Source of the DNA: Mercurialis annua
Lineage: Eukaryota; Streptophyta; Magnoliopsida; Malpighiales; Euphorbiaceae
Assembly: GCF_937616625.2 (NCBI RefSeq)
Contig: NC_065576.1
Span: forward strand, 33,196,628-33,260,627
Length of the DNA: 64,000 nt
Direction: 5' to 3'
Below are positions 47,201 through 59,270 of the stretch, piece after piece (the stretch's first letter is position 1; each line of letters starts with the position of its first letter). The notes under the pieces were generated by a model, which saw nothing but the letters and a program-made list of their open reading frames with translations, did no database searches and was not told the DNA's origin. The position numbers and the translations under genes were made by a program.

Positions 47201-47411
47201 TAATGCCGTCCTCCTCAGATAAACTGCTAATATTCGTATGGGCTTCAAGATCTGAAATATTCGTCGGAAGACTAGCAAGTTTTGCATTCATATCACCAGA
47301 AATGTCTCGATTCCAAGCTTTAAGAGCTGTCTGAAGCTCCTTTAGCTTAATAATGAGATTAGCGTTGGGCAGCTTGAGAGCTAAAGAAACCCAAGTTTTC
47401 CTTACAAACAT
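44212..47411 (-). pseudogene. 5'-truncated L1-type LINE, heavily decayed
   Basis: Minus-strand fragments run in the correct order. 47411-47142: linker after endonuclease (LKELQTALKAWNRDISGDMN). 46974-46696: NKAPSSDGLNYVLYKKAW. 46679-46263: RT core with FRLISKVLASRLS, IIKLDFRKAFDSISWSF and GVCQGDPISPMLFVLAVDSL. 45528-45202: connection region. 45094-44858: zf-RVT (WKEVLPPRIQFFVWLLARDR, CSLCDIEKPPVHIVLH). The catalytic FADD segment is lost in broken sequence near 46240-46050. Endonuclease and ORF1 are absent. A poly-T at 44212-44218 may mark the 3' end. It is of a different subfamily from the LINE at 29 kb. Confidence 0.85.
44474..44765. mobile_element. Mutator-type MITE with 9-bp target duplication
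   Basis: Termini GGATTAAATGCACCAAAAAT and (inverted) GGATTAAATGCACTAAAAAT begin arms of about 95 bases. AAAAATTAA flanks both sides (44465-44473, 44766-44774). It is 292 bp and nested in the 3' part of the second LINE. A 9-bp duplication fits Mutator-like transposition. Confidence 0.88.
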
Positions 47412-47880
47412 ATTGTAATCTTTATGGATTTACCATGCGTTGATCGATTTAAAAGGCTTAGGTCCCCAATCCTTAGCCAAATCCGAGTTGTAAAGAATGG
47501 GAACATGAAATTTGTAATTCGACATTCCACCTACATTCATCATATTTATACACTTTTTAGTGGTCTTCTGATCAATTTCATAATCGCAAATTTGGTGATG
47601 GAGACTCCAAATTCCTAGCTTACTTTATACAATAGCTTTCATTTATCTCCTAATTCCACTAATCATATACTTTAAACCATCCACCATTATGCGAAGTTTA
47701 TATTAACAATACTTAGTTAATCTAACCCTATACTTAATACTTCCATTGTCAGTCTACTTGGCCGGTCCGTTCGATCCATATACATCTCATCAATACTCTT
47801 ATGAAAACTAACTTCTAGTTCTCAATTTTACGATCGTAACGACTAATCCTTAAGTAACCTAGTAAGTCTCTAATTTTTGT
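47412..47880. other. Gene-free stretch
   Basis: No recognisable feature between the LINE fragment and the Athila-like LTR. Confidence 0.4.
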
Positions 47881-48550
47881 CAATCTCATATCATTTGTAT
47901 TGCATAGTTTAGTCTCGTATTGCGTAAAATAGAGAACTTTATAGTCACTTTTACCTTTTGTAGTTTTTGATTAAAAGTGTAAATACTTAGCATTTTTGGA
48001 GTATAATTGAATAAACAGAGCATAAATGAAGTGAAGGTCAAGACGGATTGATTCTATCAAGACAAAGAAGAAGAATAATAGAGAATCAAGTCTAAATGGA
48101 AGCAAACTGGCCGCTAAATCAGTCTCTGAAAGTTTGGATCGAAAAGTTGAAAATTCAGACATAGATCTGTATTCGGACCATATCTGGAGTTAGCAATATC
48201 CAAATGATGTGATTAAACATCTCATATAAAGATAAGAGATAGACCTACAACTTTCATGAAGAAACCGAGTCCAAATTCGGACTTAAACCGGCTCAGAATC
48301 GTCCTCCAAGACAGACCTCATGCGAACCAAGGATCAAATTTCCCAGAGTCGGTGGAATTAGTACATACAGCCCCTTGGCCGGCCCGTAGCCGGCCCACGA
48401 CCTCCGGGCGGACCAAAACCGGACTAGACCTAGAAAAGTTGCACTTTGTCCATTTCGGAAGGTTCTGGAAGCCTTAGTGAGCACTCTTAGGCATCATACA
48501 CTCAATTACACCTAAAAATAAGTCAAGATTATATTCTTGGACAACAAACA

Positions 48551-48815
48551 AGGAACTTGGCCTCTACTCAACCTCATTATAGAAAGAAAGCAACTTGGGC
48601 ACCACTCCAGATCTTAATGGCAATTAAATGGCTCAAACTTGAGCATCACTCCACCTAATTATGGAAGGAAGGCCAAACTTGAGCATCATTCCACCTAATT
48701 ATGGAAGGAAGGCTAAACTTGGGCATCACTCAAGCTAGTTTTGGAAACAAAAGATTTCAAACTTGATTCTCACTCCACCTCATTATAAGACGAAGCGAAT
48801 GCTTGCCTTGGGGAA
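48551..48815 (+). repeat. 40-bp tandem repeats upstream of the LTR TATA box
   Basis: Five to six units of about 40 bases carry AAACTTGAGCATCACTCCAC followed by CTAATTATGGAAGGAAGGC. Two central units (48635, 48675) are nearly identical and the outer ones decay. Position just upstream of the TATA box suggests enhancer repeats. Confidence 0.75.
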
Positions 48816-48825
48816 CACTCCTAAC

Positions 48826-48834
48826 TACACTATA
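48826..48834 (+). promoter_or_regulatory. TATA box of the Athila-like LTR
   Basis: CTATAAATT follows the tandem repeats, about 830 bases before the LTR end. Confidence 0.5.
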
Positions 48835-49668
48835 AATTGTCTTCACTTGGAGAAGAATAGAGACACACCGTTTGGATAGACTTTTATACATTCTTGTACT
48901 CACAAACTCTCTTAACCATTTTCTCTTTTCTCTTCTTGTATTTCATGTTTTTAAGGTATAACAATTCTATTGTTATTTTCAATATAACAATGGATTGCTA
49001 AACCCCTAAACTAGGATTAGGGATGTAGCCTAGTTATAGGGGAATTCTTGATTATTTATTATTGCATCTCATTAATGTTTTAAATAGGTTTTTCTTTAAT
49101 TCTCTTGTGATGATCATGAATATTAATATTGATCATCTTAATATTTTTATCCTACAATTCATGCGAAGGACTTAGCGGTGAAGCATGAATTTGGATCTAG
49201 AAATTAAATACAATTTACTTAGAATAGAATATATCTAAGGAATTGTGATGGCGTTAATTGTTTTTCTTAATGGGTTTAATTAATTAACATTGTATTGAGA
49301 AATATCTAAAATTAATTAAACACAAGTATATGTCTCGAAAGAGAATAAACATATTTTAGAAACAATTGTCATGAAAAAACTTTTGAGATGTATTATTGAA
49401 TATGATAGAAATTTCTCTCGACTATGGTGAAACCTGAAATCCTAATTGCTTTAAATCTTGATAATTTATTAAAAATATTCTTTTACTTTTCATTATTTAA
49501 TTAGTTATTTTCAAAACCAAATCAACTTAACAGAACGGTTACTTTACAAAAGTTAAATTAAATAACATTTTAAAGAGTTCGTCCCTTGTGGATTCGACCT
49601 TGGAATACTCCAAGTATTATTTGCTACAATTGATTATGCACACTTGCAGAATTAGCCGATCAATTTTT

Positions 49669-49686
49669 TGGCGCCGTTGCCGGGGA
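49669..49686 (+). promoter_or_regulatory. Primer binding site, tRNA-Asp type
   Basis: TGGCGCCGTTGCCGGGGA is the classic primer site of Athila-branch Ty3/gypsy elements, here with no visible mutation. Confidence 0.85.
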
Positions 49687-49871
49687 CGACGGTTTTAAAT
49701 TGTTATTTCTTTAGTTTTTGTGTTGTTATTACTAAATATCTTTCAAGTGTGATTTTCAGGTAGTATATGCAACTGAGGCGTTCCAAGAACACCGGCAACG
49801 TAAATTTATTACGAGTGAACCTAGAAATCGAGCGCACTTGTAGAATAGAGTAAAATGAAAAGAGGCAAGCA

Positions 49872-51580
49872 ATGCCAGACCAAGTCATTAATGCTGTCAA
49901 TGAGCTTGCCGCTGATCGACTGAGATATATTCAAAGACCAGTAGTGGTAAGAAACCCTTCATGCATCCGAATCACAGGTGAACCTCGAAACTATGAGCTT
50001 AAAACCATTAATTTCAACAAGTTTCCACAATTTAATGGAACATCTGTAGATGATCCATTATCATTTATTAAAGAATTCTATAGTGTGGTGAAAACTTTTC
50101 CATTGAAGATGTTGACGGAGGATGAATTAAGGAAAAGATGCTAACCTTATTGCATGAAGATGAGTGCAAGGACGTGGCATTTTAACTTACCCGAAGGATC
50201 ATTCAATACGTGGAGCGATGTATATGATGCTTTCATTACAAAATATTATTCTCCACAAAAGACTCTTGACCTTCGCGGAAAAATATATAACTTCACTTAA
50301 TTGGATGGTGAACCATTCCATGAGGCGTGGGAGCGCTTCAAGATGCTTCTTGCTCAATGCCCACATCATTGTTTTGATGAATTATTACTAACTCAAATGT
50401 TCTTTGAAGGATTGACCATGAGCAGGCAAACATTGGTTGAAACGTCATCCAGAGGAAGTTATGGGGAAAAGACGGCGGCTGGAATCAATCAAATTTATGA
50501 AAATGTCGCTCTAAATTCTCAACAAAGAGCCATTAGAGGATGAAGGGCAGCTGTCAATAAGGTATCTTCACATTATGATGTTATGTTGAAAGTCGCCGAA
50601 CTAACCAAGTAAGTGAAGATGCTATTTAGTCAGAATTAGCAGTTGAAGGAGATTTGTGCAGTCTGCGGAATTCAAGGCCATGGTGAAACTTCTTGTAGGT
50701 ATGCAAATAGAGTCCAACAAGAGGAAATCAAATTCGTTGGCAATAATCAAAATAGACCACCAAGGAACAACCCGTACTTGAACACTTACAATCAAGGGTG
50801 GCAAAATCATCCGAATTTTTTATGAAGAGATTCGAACAACGTTAAGCTGCAAGGACCATCCGAATTTCACCAAAACAAACTAGCACCTCCACCTCCACTA
50901 CAAGAGAAGAAACCTTCTCTCGAAGTGATGACGGTTCAATTTATGGCAAATCAAAATGGACATAACAAGAAAATGGAGCAAAGGATTAGCCAGATTGAAC
51001 AATCATTTCAATCTTTCATTTATGATGTGGAGCTTCAGCTGGGGAAATTAGCAAATAAGGTTGCTGAAAGAGAAAAGGGAAAATTCCCTAGCCGTACTGA
51101 GGCAAATCCCAAGGAGAAAGAGCTATGGCAATCTCTTTAACAGGTGAGAACGAAGTTGATGAAGCATCAAAAGTAAAAAAGGCGGACGAATCAGTTGTTA
51201 TAAATGAGAGAGAAAAAAACAAGGTGGTAGAAGAGAGCACAATAAAGAAACCTCCACCGATAGTCAAGGCATATATGCCTCCAATTCCATATCCTCAGTG
51301 GAAGATGAAGAGGATAAACGAGTTGAATTTTCAAAAGCTTCTCAACATCTTCAAGAAAATTCAAATCAACATTCCTTTTACCGAGGCCTTGGCACAAATA
51401 CCATCATATGCAAAGTTCTTGAAAGAGATCATTTCCAACAAGAAAAAATTGGAGGAGTATGCAACAGTGGCTTTGACTGAGAAGTGTAGTGCAAGATTAC
51501 AAAGGAAATTACCTCCAAAATTGAAAGACCCAGGGAGTTTCTCTATCCCATGTGTTATTGGTCATATTGATGTTGCAAAT
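49872..51580 (+). pseudogene. Gag of an Athila-like Ty3/gypsy element, broken
   Basis: The frame starts 186 bases after the primer site (MPDQVINAVNEL). Typical Athila gag blocks follow: NPSCIRITGEPRNYELKTIN, FPQFNGTSVDDPLSFIKEFY, SFNTWSDVYDAF, then DGEPFHEAWERFKMLLAQCP and MFFEGLTMSRQTLVE. A CX2CX4HX4C zinc knuckle (CAVCGIQGHGETSC) lies near 50655-50700. A later spacer (51125-51580) includes PPIPYPQWKMKR and FTEALAQIPSYAKFLKEI. At least two frameshifts and several stops (near 50144, 50300, 50540, 50825, 51140) break it. Gag builds the cytoplasmic particle that packages element RNA; this copy cannot. Confidence 0.9.
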
Positions 51581-51883
51581 TGCTAATGTAATTTAGGTGT
51601 AAGTATCAATTTAATGCCGCTATCACTTGTGAGAAAACTAGGCATAACCGAGGTGAAACCTACTACAGTTACATTACAACTTGCGGACAGATCCATCAAA
51701 CAACCACTTGGCATAGTAGAATATTTGTTCGTAAGAGTTGGCAAAATATTTTTACCAGCTGATTTTCTAATGCTTGATATGGATGATGAAGTGGATTTGT
51801 CTATTATTTTAGGAAGACCTTTCTTGGCCACAGGAGGAGTATTAATTGATGTAAAAAATGGTATGCTAACCTTTAGGTTTTGA
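51581..51883 (+). pseudogene. Retropepsin-like aspartic protease with lost catalytic Asp
   Basis: After a TAA at 51584 the frame reads CNLGVSINLMPLSLVRKLGI, where the family has CDLGASINLMP: the active-site Asp is Asn and Ala is Val. The remainder is well conserved (LADRSIKQPLGIVE, FLPADFLMLDMDDE, IILGRPFLATGGVLIDVKNG). The protease normally cuts the Gag-Pol polyprotein. A solo LTR interrupts the element 100 bases later. Confidence 0.88.
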
Positions 51884-52346
51884 GAGGAAAAACAAGAATT
51901 TAACATAAGTACATCCCTAAAGAAATCTGAAATTATGGATTCTTGCTATAGAGTTGACATAATTGATAAAATTATGAATGAAACTGTCACGACCCAATTT
52001 ATTGAGCCGAGACCAGCGCTAGGGAATGGGAGTGGTAGCTCCGAAACCCGTAGCAAGCCTAAAACCACTAATAATTTTTTGCAAATAAAAGTATAATATA
52101 TGATATATATTAAAATATTTTCGGAAGAACTCTTTTAAATAATACACTTATAGATATTAAAGTATCATATCAGAGTTTACAATATAAAATATCATTTAAA
52201 GTTAAAGCGTCTATCTAACACTGACAACTACTAACTACTGCAGCTCTAAGAACTCATACTTGTGCAAGTCAATCGACTTCTGGCACAACAAAGATGGTTT
52301 GTCTGATCCGACTCTGATCTCCTGAAAAACATCAGAGTGAGGGGGT

Positions 52347-52366
52347 CAGTATTTTGGGAAATACTG
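52347..52366 (-). other. Conserved LTR stem-loop 2 in solo LTR C
   Basis: CAGTATTT-tggg-AAATACTG, a perfect 8-bp stem at the position equivalent to 6728 and 40807. Confidence 0.7.
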
Positions 52367-52549
52367 AGTGAGTTCACTTTTACAGATGGTATTATAATCA
52401 AAATCATATAAACATCTAACATACTCGTAAATACTTGAAAGATCAATTCATAGCTCAAGCATCAAACATCACACAATTATACGATCCGACTGAAACCCTA
52501 ATCCAAAGATTCTTAAAATACCAACTACAGAACCTAATGAGTTTAATTA

Positions 52550-52735
52550 TAGCAGTATCTGGACCGGGAACAAAGCCACCGTCGCCACAGATCTGCAAAA
52601 TTATAGCAGCATCTGGACCAGGAACAAAGCCACCGTCGCCAAAGATCTGCGTTGGGTCTCTAGGCCGGGAACAATGCCATCGTCGCCACAACTTCCCTTT
52701 AAGTTTTGGCCGGGAACTAAGCCACCGTCGCCATA
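52550..52735. repeat. GGAACAAAGCCACCGTCGCC repeats in solo LTR C
   Basis: Four copies of a CCGGGAACAA(A/T)GCCACCGTCG-like unit at about 40-60 base spacing; copies A and B have single, diverged equivalents near 6545 and 40560. Confidence 0.75.
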
Positions 52736-52796
52736 TGATTTAATAGTTCATACGAAACTCTAGGACACAAGATTGTCTAACCTCTGATCACGCAGT

Positions 52797-52815
52797 CCTA
52801 TTGACGCCCAATAGG
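52797..52815 (-). other. Conserved LTR stem-loop 1 in solo LTR C
   Basis: The minus strand reads CCTATTG-GGCGT-CAATAGG, a perfect 7-bp stem. Confidence 0.75.
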
Positions 52816-53433
52816 TAGCATGTTTCTTCGGATCGTTAGAACAAAGTTCATCACATCAAAGCATCACAAATCAAATTAATAAACATATAACCATAAGGAT
52901 AACGCAATAAGCAAAGCTTATAATGTAACAAAGATAAAGCAAATAGTTCAAAAAAACAATACACAAAAGTAAACTGCAAACTCACAGTGACCGCTATCCA
53001 AAATTGCGTTATCGTCACCCGATCACGTAGGTTCCGTGCATCGTTTGATCTTACAGCTACTCTAGCTCATCAGTCTGATAGCTCGCCGATACGTCCGTTA
53101 CTTAGTCGACTTACCTGTACGTTTAATTCATAAACGTATGCTTAATATCAAAACCCTAAGTTATAAACTCAGGTTAACTCGATCTTATTCTAAATACGTC
53201 TTTTAACTTTGATCGTGTTCTAATACTTAGGCGAGATACTTGTTATATCTCTTGTTAATCGATTTCTAATCATAAGTTACTTATACCTCGAAATCCTAAT
53301 CGAACACGTCGTGTTCGATATCCAAATTTCTCGTTTTCGGGGTCCGTGTTTCCTTTTTAAATGCCCGACACTCTTAAAGTCAGAAAACGGGGTCTTAGCG
53401 GGACGAAAATACTCCATAGGTGCTTCGAATACG

Positions 53434-53545
53434 TTGTGCACCCGCATAGCCTCAATGCGCGCCCCGCGTAAGATAGTTATGCGCCCCGCGTAACATACTT
53501 ACGCACCCGCGTAACTTTGTTACGCGCCCGCATAATGCTCGCCCT
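53434..53545. repeat. CGCGTAA/TTACGCG block in solo LTR C
   Basis: About five GCGCCCCGCGTAA-type units alternate with TTATGCG/TTACGCG partners able to pair. It sits at the place where solo LTR A has its GTGCAC repeats. Confidence 0.75.
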
Positions 53546-54513
53546 CGGACATTCCGACGTGCTTCCGGCGTAAAAACGCTCCAAACGTGTTAATAACACT
53601 TAATCTGAGCTCAAAACACTATAATTCAATTTCAAAACCATTAAAACGACTAAATCGTTTCGTGGCCTAAAACTTTAACTCGATATATAATCCAATTCAT
53701 CCATTAAAAAGGCGAAACGTCAAGCTTACCGTGATTCGCCATTGAAATACGATCAATTCGAGCTATCGAACGTCGGAAACGGACGAGAAACGGCGAAACC
53801 GCGACGGATCGGAATCGTTCGTCACTTTCTCTCGCCTTCACCTTTCTCTTCTGCTCCTCTCTTCATGCTTCTGGACACTTCATTCCTTATATATATATAT
53901 ATATTGGCAATTATATCTCTTTAATCCTTCATTTCTTTAACTTAAACCAATTCTCTTTTAAACATTATAATTTAACAAAATGGTTAAATTATCCTTTTAA
54001 CTCTATTACCTACGTATTATTTATCTCCATATAAATTATACTAACTCAATATTACTATTTTCCGTCAAAATCTTTTAATTATTATTCTCGAGACTTAATT
54101 AGCTAATTTACACTTTAGCCCTTAAACTTCTCAAAAGTTGCAATTTAGCCCAAAACGCATTCGTGTCCAAATTTTAAAAGGTCTCCGATTGACCCGAAAC
54201 TTTTACCACAGATACTATAAAACATTTCGCGGACCTTGGCGAAATAATTTTCATTTCGAGATTTATATGGTTAAATTACCACTTTAGTCCTTGAACTCTA
54301 GTTTGGGACTTTTCTTCACATTTTTCCTTTTAATTCCAATTCCTACCTTAGAATTGAAATATAATATTAAATTACGTATAATTACTTTCCCCGAGACCGA
54401 CCTACTTTGATTTATTTATTAAATTTCTCGAAATTTCTTCCGATATCGCCACCCGGCCACTAAAAACTGGACACGTGGTCCAATTAGATAATTAAATCTT
54501 TTGGGGTATTACA

Positions 54514-55300
54514 GAAACATCTATAAAAGAATCAATTAAAGAGCCACTGGAAGCATGTTTAGCTCTGAGTTTAAAAGGAAAAAAATAAGGTGGGTAAAAT
54601 TAATAATTTGGTGCCTAATCTAGAAGGTGATACATTTTAAAAAATTAAACACAAAACTAAATTTAAATAATTTTATAAAGAAAAACAAAAGATTAAGCCT
54701 TCAAGTAAAATGTCACTTAAAGATACACTGAAACCACCTCTTACTTATTGGAAACGGTGATTTCAAGAGCTAATAATGTTCGTCCTTTGATTATGTCTGC
54801 TAACCTGAATTCTGCAGCAAAAGACGAGCTATTAAAGATTGACAAGAAAAAGAGGAATATGTTTCTAGTCAATAGTCAAAGGAAAAAATACTGTGAATGC
54901 GACCAACTAGCAGACGTAAAAGTCATGACCTTTGAGTGAGGAATGTAAGATATGTCGAGCCATCACGTCGAAACAAAGCGCTTGTTATGAGGCAACCTAA
55001 CATCATTAAGTTATGTTTATCTACTAAATTTATTGCATTTTAGTTTTAGAATTTTTCACATGTTGAAAAAAAAATTGTTTAAAAAAAATTATTTGTGGTC
55101 CACAACTGGTTTTGACTGACCCTCGACTCTGGCGTTGTCATGGAAGAAAAGGTCAGCCAGCAACTCATTTTGTAAAATTTGTTGCCGTTAAAAGAAGGAC
55201 AAAATTTTATTCTCCTTTCTTTCACTTTTGCTCTATGTTTTACATTGAGGACAATGCACTGCTTAAAGTGTGGGGTGGGTAAAAGCAGTCGAAAAAAAAA
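54514..55300 (+). pseudogene. Pol remnant and end-of-pol region of the Athila-like element
   Basis: After the solo LTR, fragments include KEPLEACLALSLKGK (about 54530) and RPLIMSANLNSAAKDELLKI (54748-54840), which in Athila elements lies just before reverse transcriptase. The next recognisable part (about 54955-55010) reads like the end of pol (SRRNKALVMRQPNIIK with changes). Reverse transcriptase, RNase H and integrase are therefore deleted. TTGAGGACAATGCACTGC at about 55243 and GTGTGGGGTGGGTAAA at 55269 match the conserved start of the Athila post-pol region. Confidence 0.7.
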
Positions 55301-56652
55301 ATTATTTGAATAATTGTTCATTTTAAGAAAAATTATTTAATAAAGTAAATTTGTAATATGTATCTCTTTAATTCAATTGTAAATTTGACCCTTTTTATTA
55401 GACAGTAGACTTGTAATTTTGAGTAAAGAGTAGTTAAAAGAAAAACTTTTCATGCACAGTTTTACTTAATTATCATGTAAGGTGCCCGTCATTTAGTAAA
55501 GCCACATTTAACTTGTTGAATCATACACTTAACCAAATTGGAGAGATTTTGAGCCAAAAAACATATATTTCATGCTTCGATTTTTGTTGAGTGATCTGAT
55601 TGTAAAAACTGTTTTTTCAGAACTTGCTTCAACATGCAAATTGAGACTTTTTGATAAATTTTAGCATAAACATGATATGGGCAATTAGGACTAACCCAAA
55701 AATATTCCTTTCTTTCAACGGACATATAAAAAATTGTTGTTCCATTAGACAAACAAATTGCGAGCCTAAACCAATTTTTTTTAACACATCAATTACCACA
55801 TTCCCATTTTGTTTATCCTTCTTTGATTATCATTTTAAAGTTAAAATGAGTGTCTATTTAACCATTAGTTTTTGCTTTTGAAAAGAAAATAAATTCCTCA
55901 ATCGAATAAAAATTCCGAAAATAAAAAGAGAAAAAGAAAAAAAATTATATAAAAAAAGAAAAAAAAATATATATGAAATAAAAATTACAAGAGAAGAAAA
56001 CAAAAATAAAATTAAAGTAAAATCATTTGCTTTGAAAAATAAAGATCGGAATAAAGTGAGTATTTCAATGTAACACAAAGCACCGAAATGGTGAAATTAA
56101 AAATAAAATAAAATGACAGTCAATTTTAACTTTAAATAAAACTTTCCCTAACCTTTTCTATCATACTCTTACTTTAATCCCATTACAACTCAATAAAAGT
56201 CCCATTGATTTGTGTTTTAATTTATCTAAATAGTTAATTTTTTTGATGTTTCAGCAAGCTTATGGTAAAACTTATTTACAATTCAGTTCAGTGAAATTCA
56301 TACCCTAAACACTTGTGCGCTTGAGAGAAACATCTTGCGAGGGTAATGATTCAACTTGTTGTATGTGGTTAAACTATAAATTTTGTACATTTTTGATAAT
56401 TAGTTTTAACTTGTGTTGCGAATAGTGAAATTTGTTTATTGACCTTGAAGTGTTTTGCAAGTCAATTATTTAATTTGAAAGGATGGATTGAAAATTGATG
56501 ATTAGTGTATATAATAATTGCAATTTACTTTTTGAATTGATTTTGCTTGAGGATAACCAATAGTTCTTAACCGTCTTAGGAACATCGTATTCCGCTATTA
56601 ACTTAGTCCAATGGTTCCATCAAATTATCATAGTTTTACTAGACCTTACTGG
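55301..56652. other. Post-pol AT-rich region of the Athila-like element
   Basis: It contains no supportable ORF. A-rich and T-rich runs are common, with a purine-rich stretch at 55875-56060. Any env-like gene is not recognisable. Confidence 0.45.
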
Positions 56653-58168
56653 TGTTGGGTTTTATTGGTTCATAACGCAGCGGAATTTCAAAAATTATCT
56701 AAAAACCCAAACCAAGATCCATGTAATTCGAATTAAACAGAACAATTGCTTACTTGTATGTCGAATTCAACAGCAATGTAGGAAGGAAGGAGGTGGTTCA
56801 CTTTGGTGATACCTGGCCTCGGATCAGAAACGCCTCCAAAAGAACGCGTCCTCTACGAGTATCCACACGAACAGACCTTAGCCAAAACTAGTGCTTGTGT
56901 GCTAGCACTATTGCTTCACAAGCAATTTCGAATTTTAGTGATTTAGTGAATAATGAATTTCGTGATTCTCAAACCAACTGCTTAATGAGTATTTATAGTG
57001 ATAAATAACACTAGGGTTTGAGACAAATTCGAATTTCAATCTCATTGCAATTCTACAAGTTTATGTTTATCAAAAACTCCTTTTTGATAATTATCCATAT
57101 ATATTAATTACTATATTTATTATCTTCCAAAAATAATAAATTAAGGAAAACACTTATCCTTAAATTTCGAATTAATATATATATTTATTAATATATATAT
57201 ATTACGAATTATATATATATATATATATAATTAATCACTTAATCACATTGGGCTTGTACAACCCATAACTGTTTTGGGCCTGTTCTTAGTGTGCGACCCT
57301 GTAGGTTCATATAACGTTGGCAGTAGGCTCGAAATCCCTATTTCAGCCCACAAGTCATAAGTGGCCTCTAGCAAGACATTATGACTACCCAAGTTATATG
57401 AATATCGATAATCCGATTTAACCATTTACAATAATATTTTAATCCCTTTGTCTCTCGATATCCATATTGAATATAAGGCATAGTTATGTCATCCTTATAA
57501 CATTCAATCATTAGTTTCTTGACTCTAAGTAGACTGAAAATGATAACTTCTTATCAATTAGCATGGCCATGCATTTTCTTCAGTCTATCTTCTTCAAGGG
57601 GCCCATAGATATCTTACTCAAATAAATGAGGGACAAATTCCTTCTCAGTCACTCACATTTCTCACATAGTTACTTTCATATCCAATGACAATCTATTCCA
57701 TTATCCTGTTAAAGATAATGTAAGACTGTATCAAAATATGAAATAGCTATGTAGAAATCCATGATGATTTCAAGGTCAAAGGATTATACTAATAGAACTG
57801 TAATGAGAATTACTTATGACAGTGATCTATGTAGTATTCTCACAGTGGGTCATCCAGTGCCTTATTTCTCAAATAGCACCTATGATTTGACTTAATATCT
57901 CATATACATGATTAGTAAAACATAATCATCAGTCAACATCATACTAGTCTCAATGTTCTATTAAGACTAGGGATAGATGGTATATAATTCTTTTATTAAA
58001 CCTAAGGGTTCTACTATCAAGTCACATACTCGATGACCTTAGAAAGAATTAACCATTCAAGTATTTTAATCATTAATATAAAATGATAAAAACTGCCAAT
58101 CAATAAATAATAAAATGATAAAGTCAAAACATGGTCAAACATGATTGACCTAGTGCATATCACTAACA
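56653..58168 (-). mobile_element. Solo LTR, inverted sister of 24951-26319
   Basis: The minus strand runs TGTTAGTGATATGCAC (58168 leftwards) to AAAACCCAACA at 56653. The flanks ACTGG (56648-56652) and AATGG (58169-58173) are a 5-bp duplication with one mismatch. It is 1516 bp and nearly identical to 24951-26319 but has about 150 extra bases at 57035-57180. Confidence 0.88.
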
Positions 58169-59270
58169 AATGGTTTGCAGGTTACATCTAAAACTTATTT
58201 TATCGATGAATAGCGAACCTATGCATGTTTCTTGCATCATGGTCTACAAGCCGATCTATTGATTCTATCCTCTTCTTTAATACTTATAATATCTCATAGT
58301 ATATTATCCTCGACACCTCGTTATAAAGGACATTTATGCTCTAGCTTGTCGTTATTCGGATATGCAACGCTATCCGAGTACATCCTGCTACTCTAACCAC
58401 GTTATAGCTCGATAAATCAAAACTAACTTTATTTATTCGAAACACAAATCCTATGTTTTTGTTATTGCACACATTCGTTGTTCCTTCGAGCAATGATTGC
58501 AGTTTGACCTCTAACATTTCACTTCCGGTATAGAGTTTTGGTCTAGGTATAATTAAATTAAAACATATATCTTTGACACTATTTCAAATAAAACAACTCA
58601 CTATAAAATCTATGTCAAAATCTCATTTATACATTAGCAAAAATGTGCATTAGGGTGATGACGCCTCTCATCCCCAAAAAGTTGCCACAACTCAACTTTT
58701 TTTTTTTGAACATAATGCATATGATGCATGTATTCATATATGTAGTGATGCATTTTATCAATTTCGTGGAAATTATCAATGCCTATAGTGGGTCTAGGCA
58801 CAATTATGCTTTCAAAATTGTTTAAACAAATAGCTTTCACAAGTTATAAACCCATAGTTTTGTAAGTCCTCCATACCTTATACTCTGTAACTAGCAAGTT
58901 CTTCCACTTCTGTAGATCCATAATTTTCCCTCATTTATTCCTTGGTGCTTCTATCAAACGGTTCTGTCAGTATCTTCACATTATTTGATACTAAATACGT
59001 AAATCTTACTATCGAGTCATATCAATAACTATCTATTTCGCACGCACAATCACATATATATTATAATACTAACTATCTATTTCGCATGCACAATCACACA
59101 TATATGATAGATTTATATCCTAAACAGGAAGGCTAGAACGATAAAAAACAAAAGAATACGTGCAAAGGACAAGACTTGACTCCTATGTGCTGCAGTAGTT
59201 CCTAGGTACTAAAACTACATCATACTCAAATCACAGCAGTATCCTAGACCAACTACTTTGATACCAACTT
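58169..59270. other. Gene-free stretch, origin unknown
   Basis: No ORF or element signature. A 58-base sequence with CTATTTCGCATGCACAATCA recurs at about 59030 and 59075. Confidence 0.4.

Larger units (their letters stand above)
47880..49662 (+). repeat. 5' LTR of an Athila-like element
   Basis: The 3' end is set at CA (49661-49662), seven bases before the primer site. The start is uncertain (47880-47980). It contains a tandem repeat block (48551-48815), then a TATA box near 48830 and a transcript-like leader with CTAAACCCCTAAACTAGG. No matching 3' LTR is found in the window. Confidence 0.6.
51985..54513 (-). mobile_element. Solo LTR C, TGTAATACCCC family
   Basis: On the minus strand it runs TGTAATACCCC (54513 leftwards) to GGGTCGTGACA at 51985. 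It is 2529 bp with a perfect duplication GAAAC (51980-51984 and 54514-54518). It is inserted between protease and downstream pol remnant of the Athila-like element. It has GGGAACNAAGCCACCGTCGCC repeats (52560-52735), hairpins at 52347 and 52797, and a CGCGTAA palindromic block at 53434-53545. Confidence 0.92.

Noticed and set aside
58643..58840. Two opposite-strand ORFs near 58.7 kb
   Set aside because: Short, His/Met-rich by composition, overlapping each other, and in DNA with no other gene signal.
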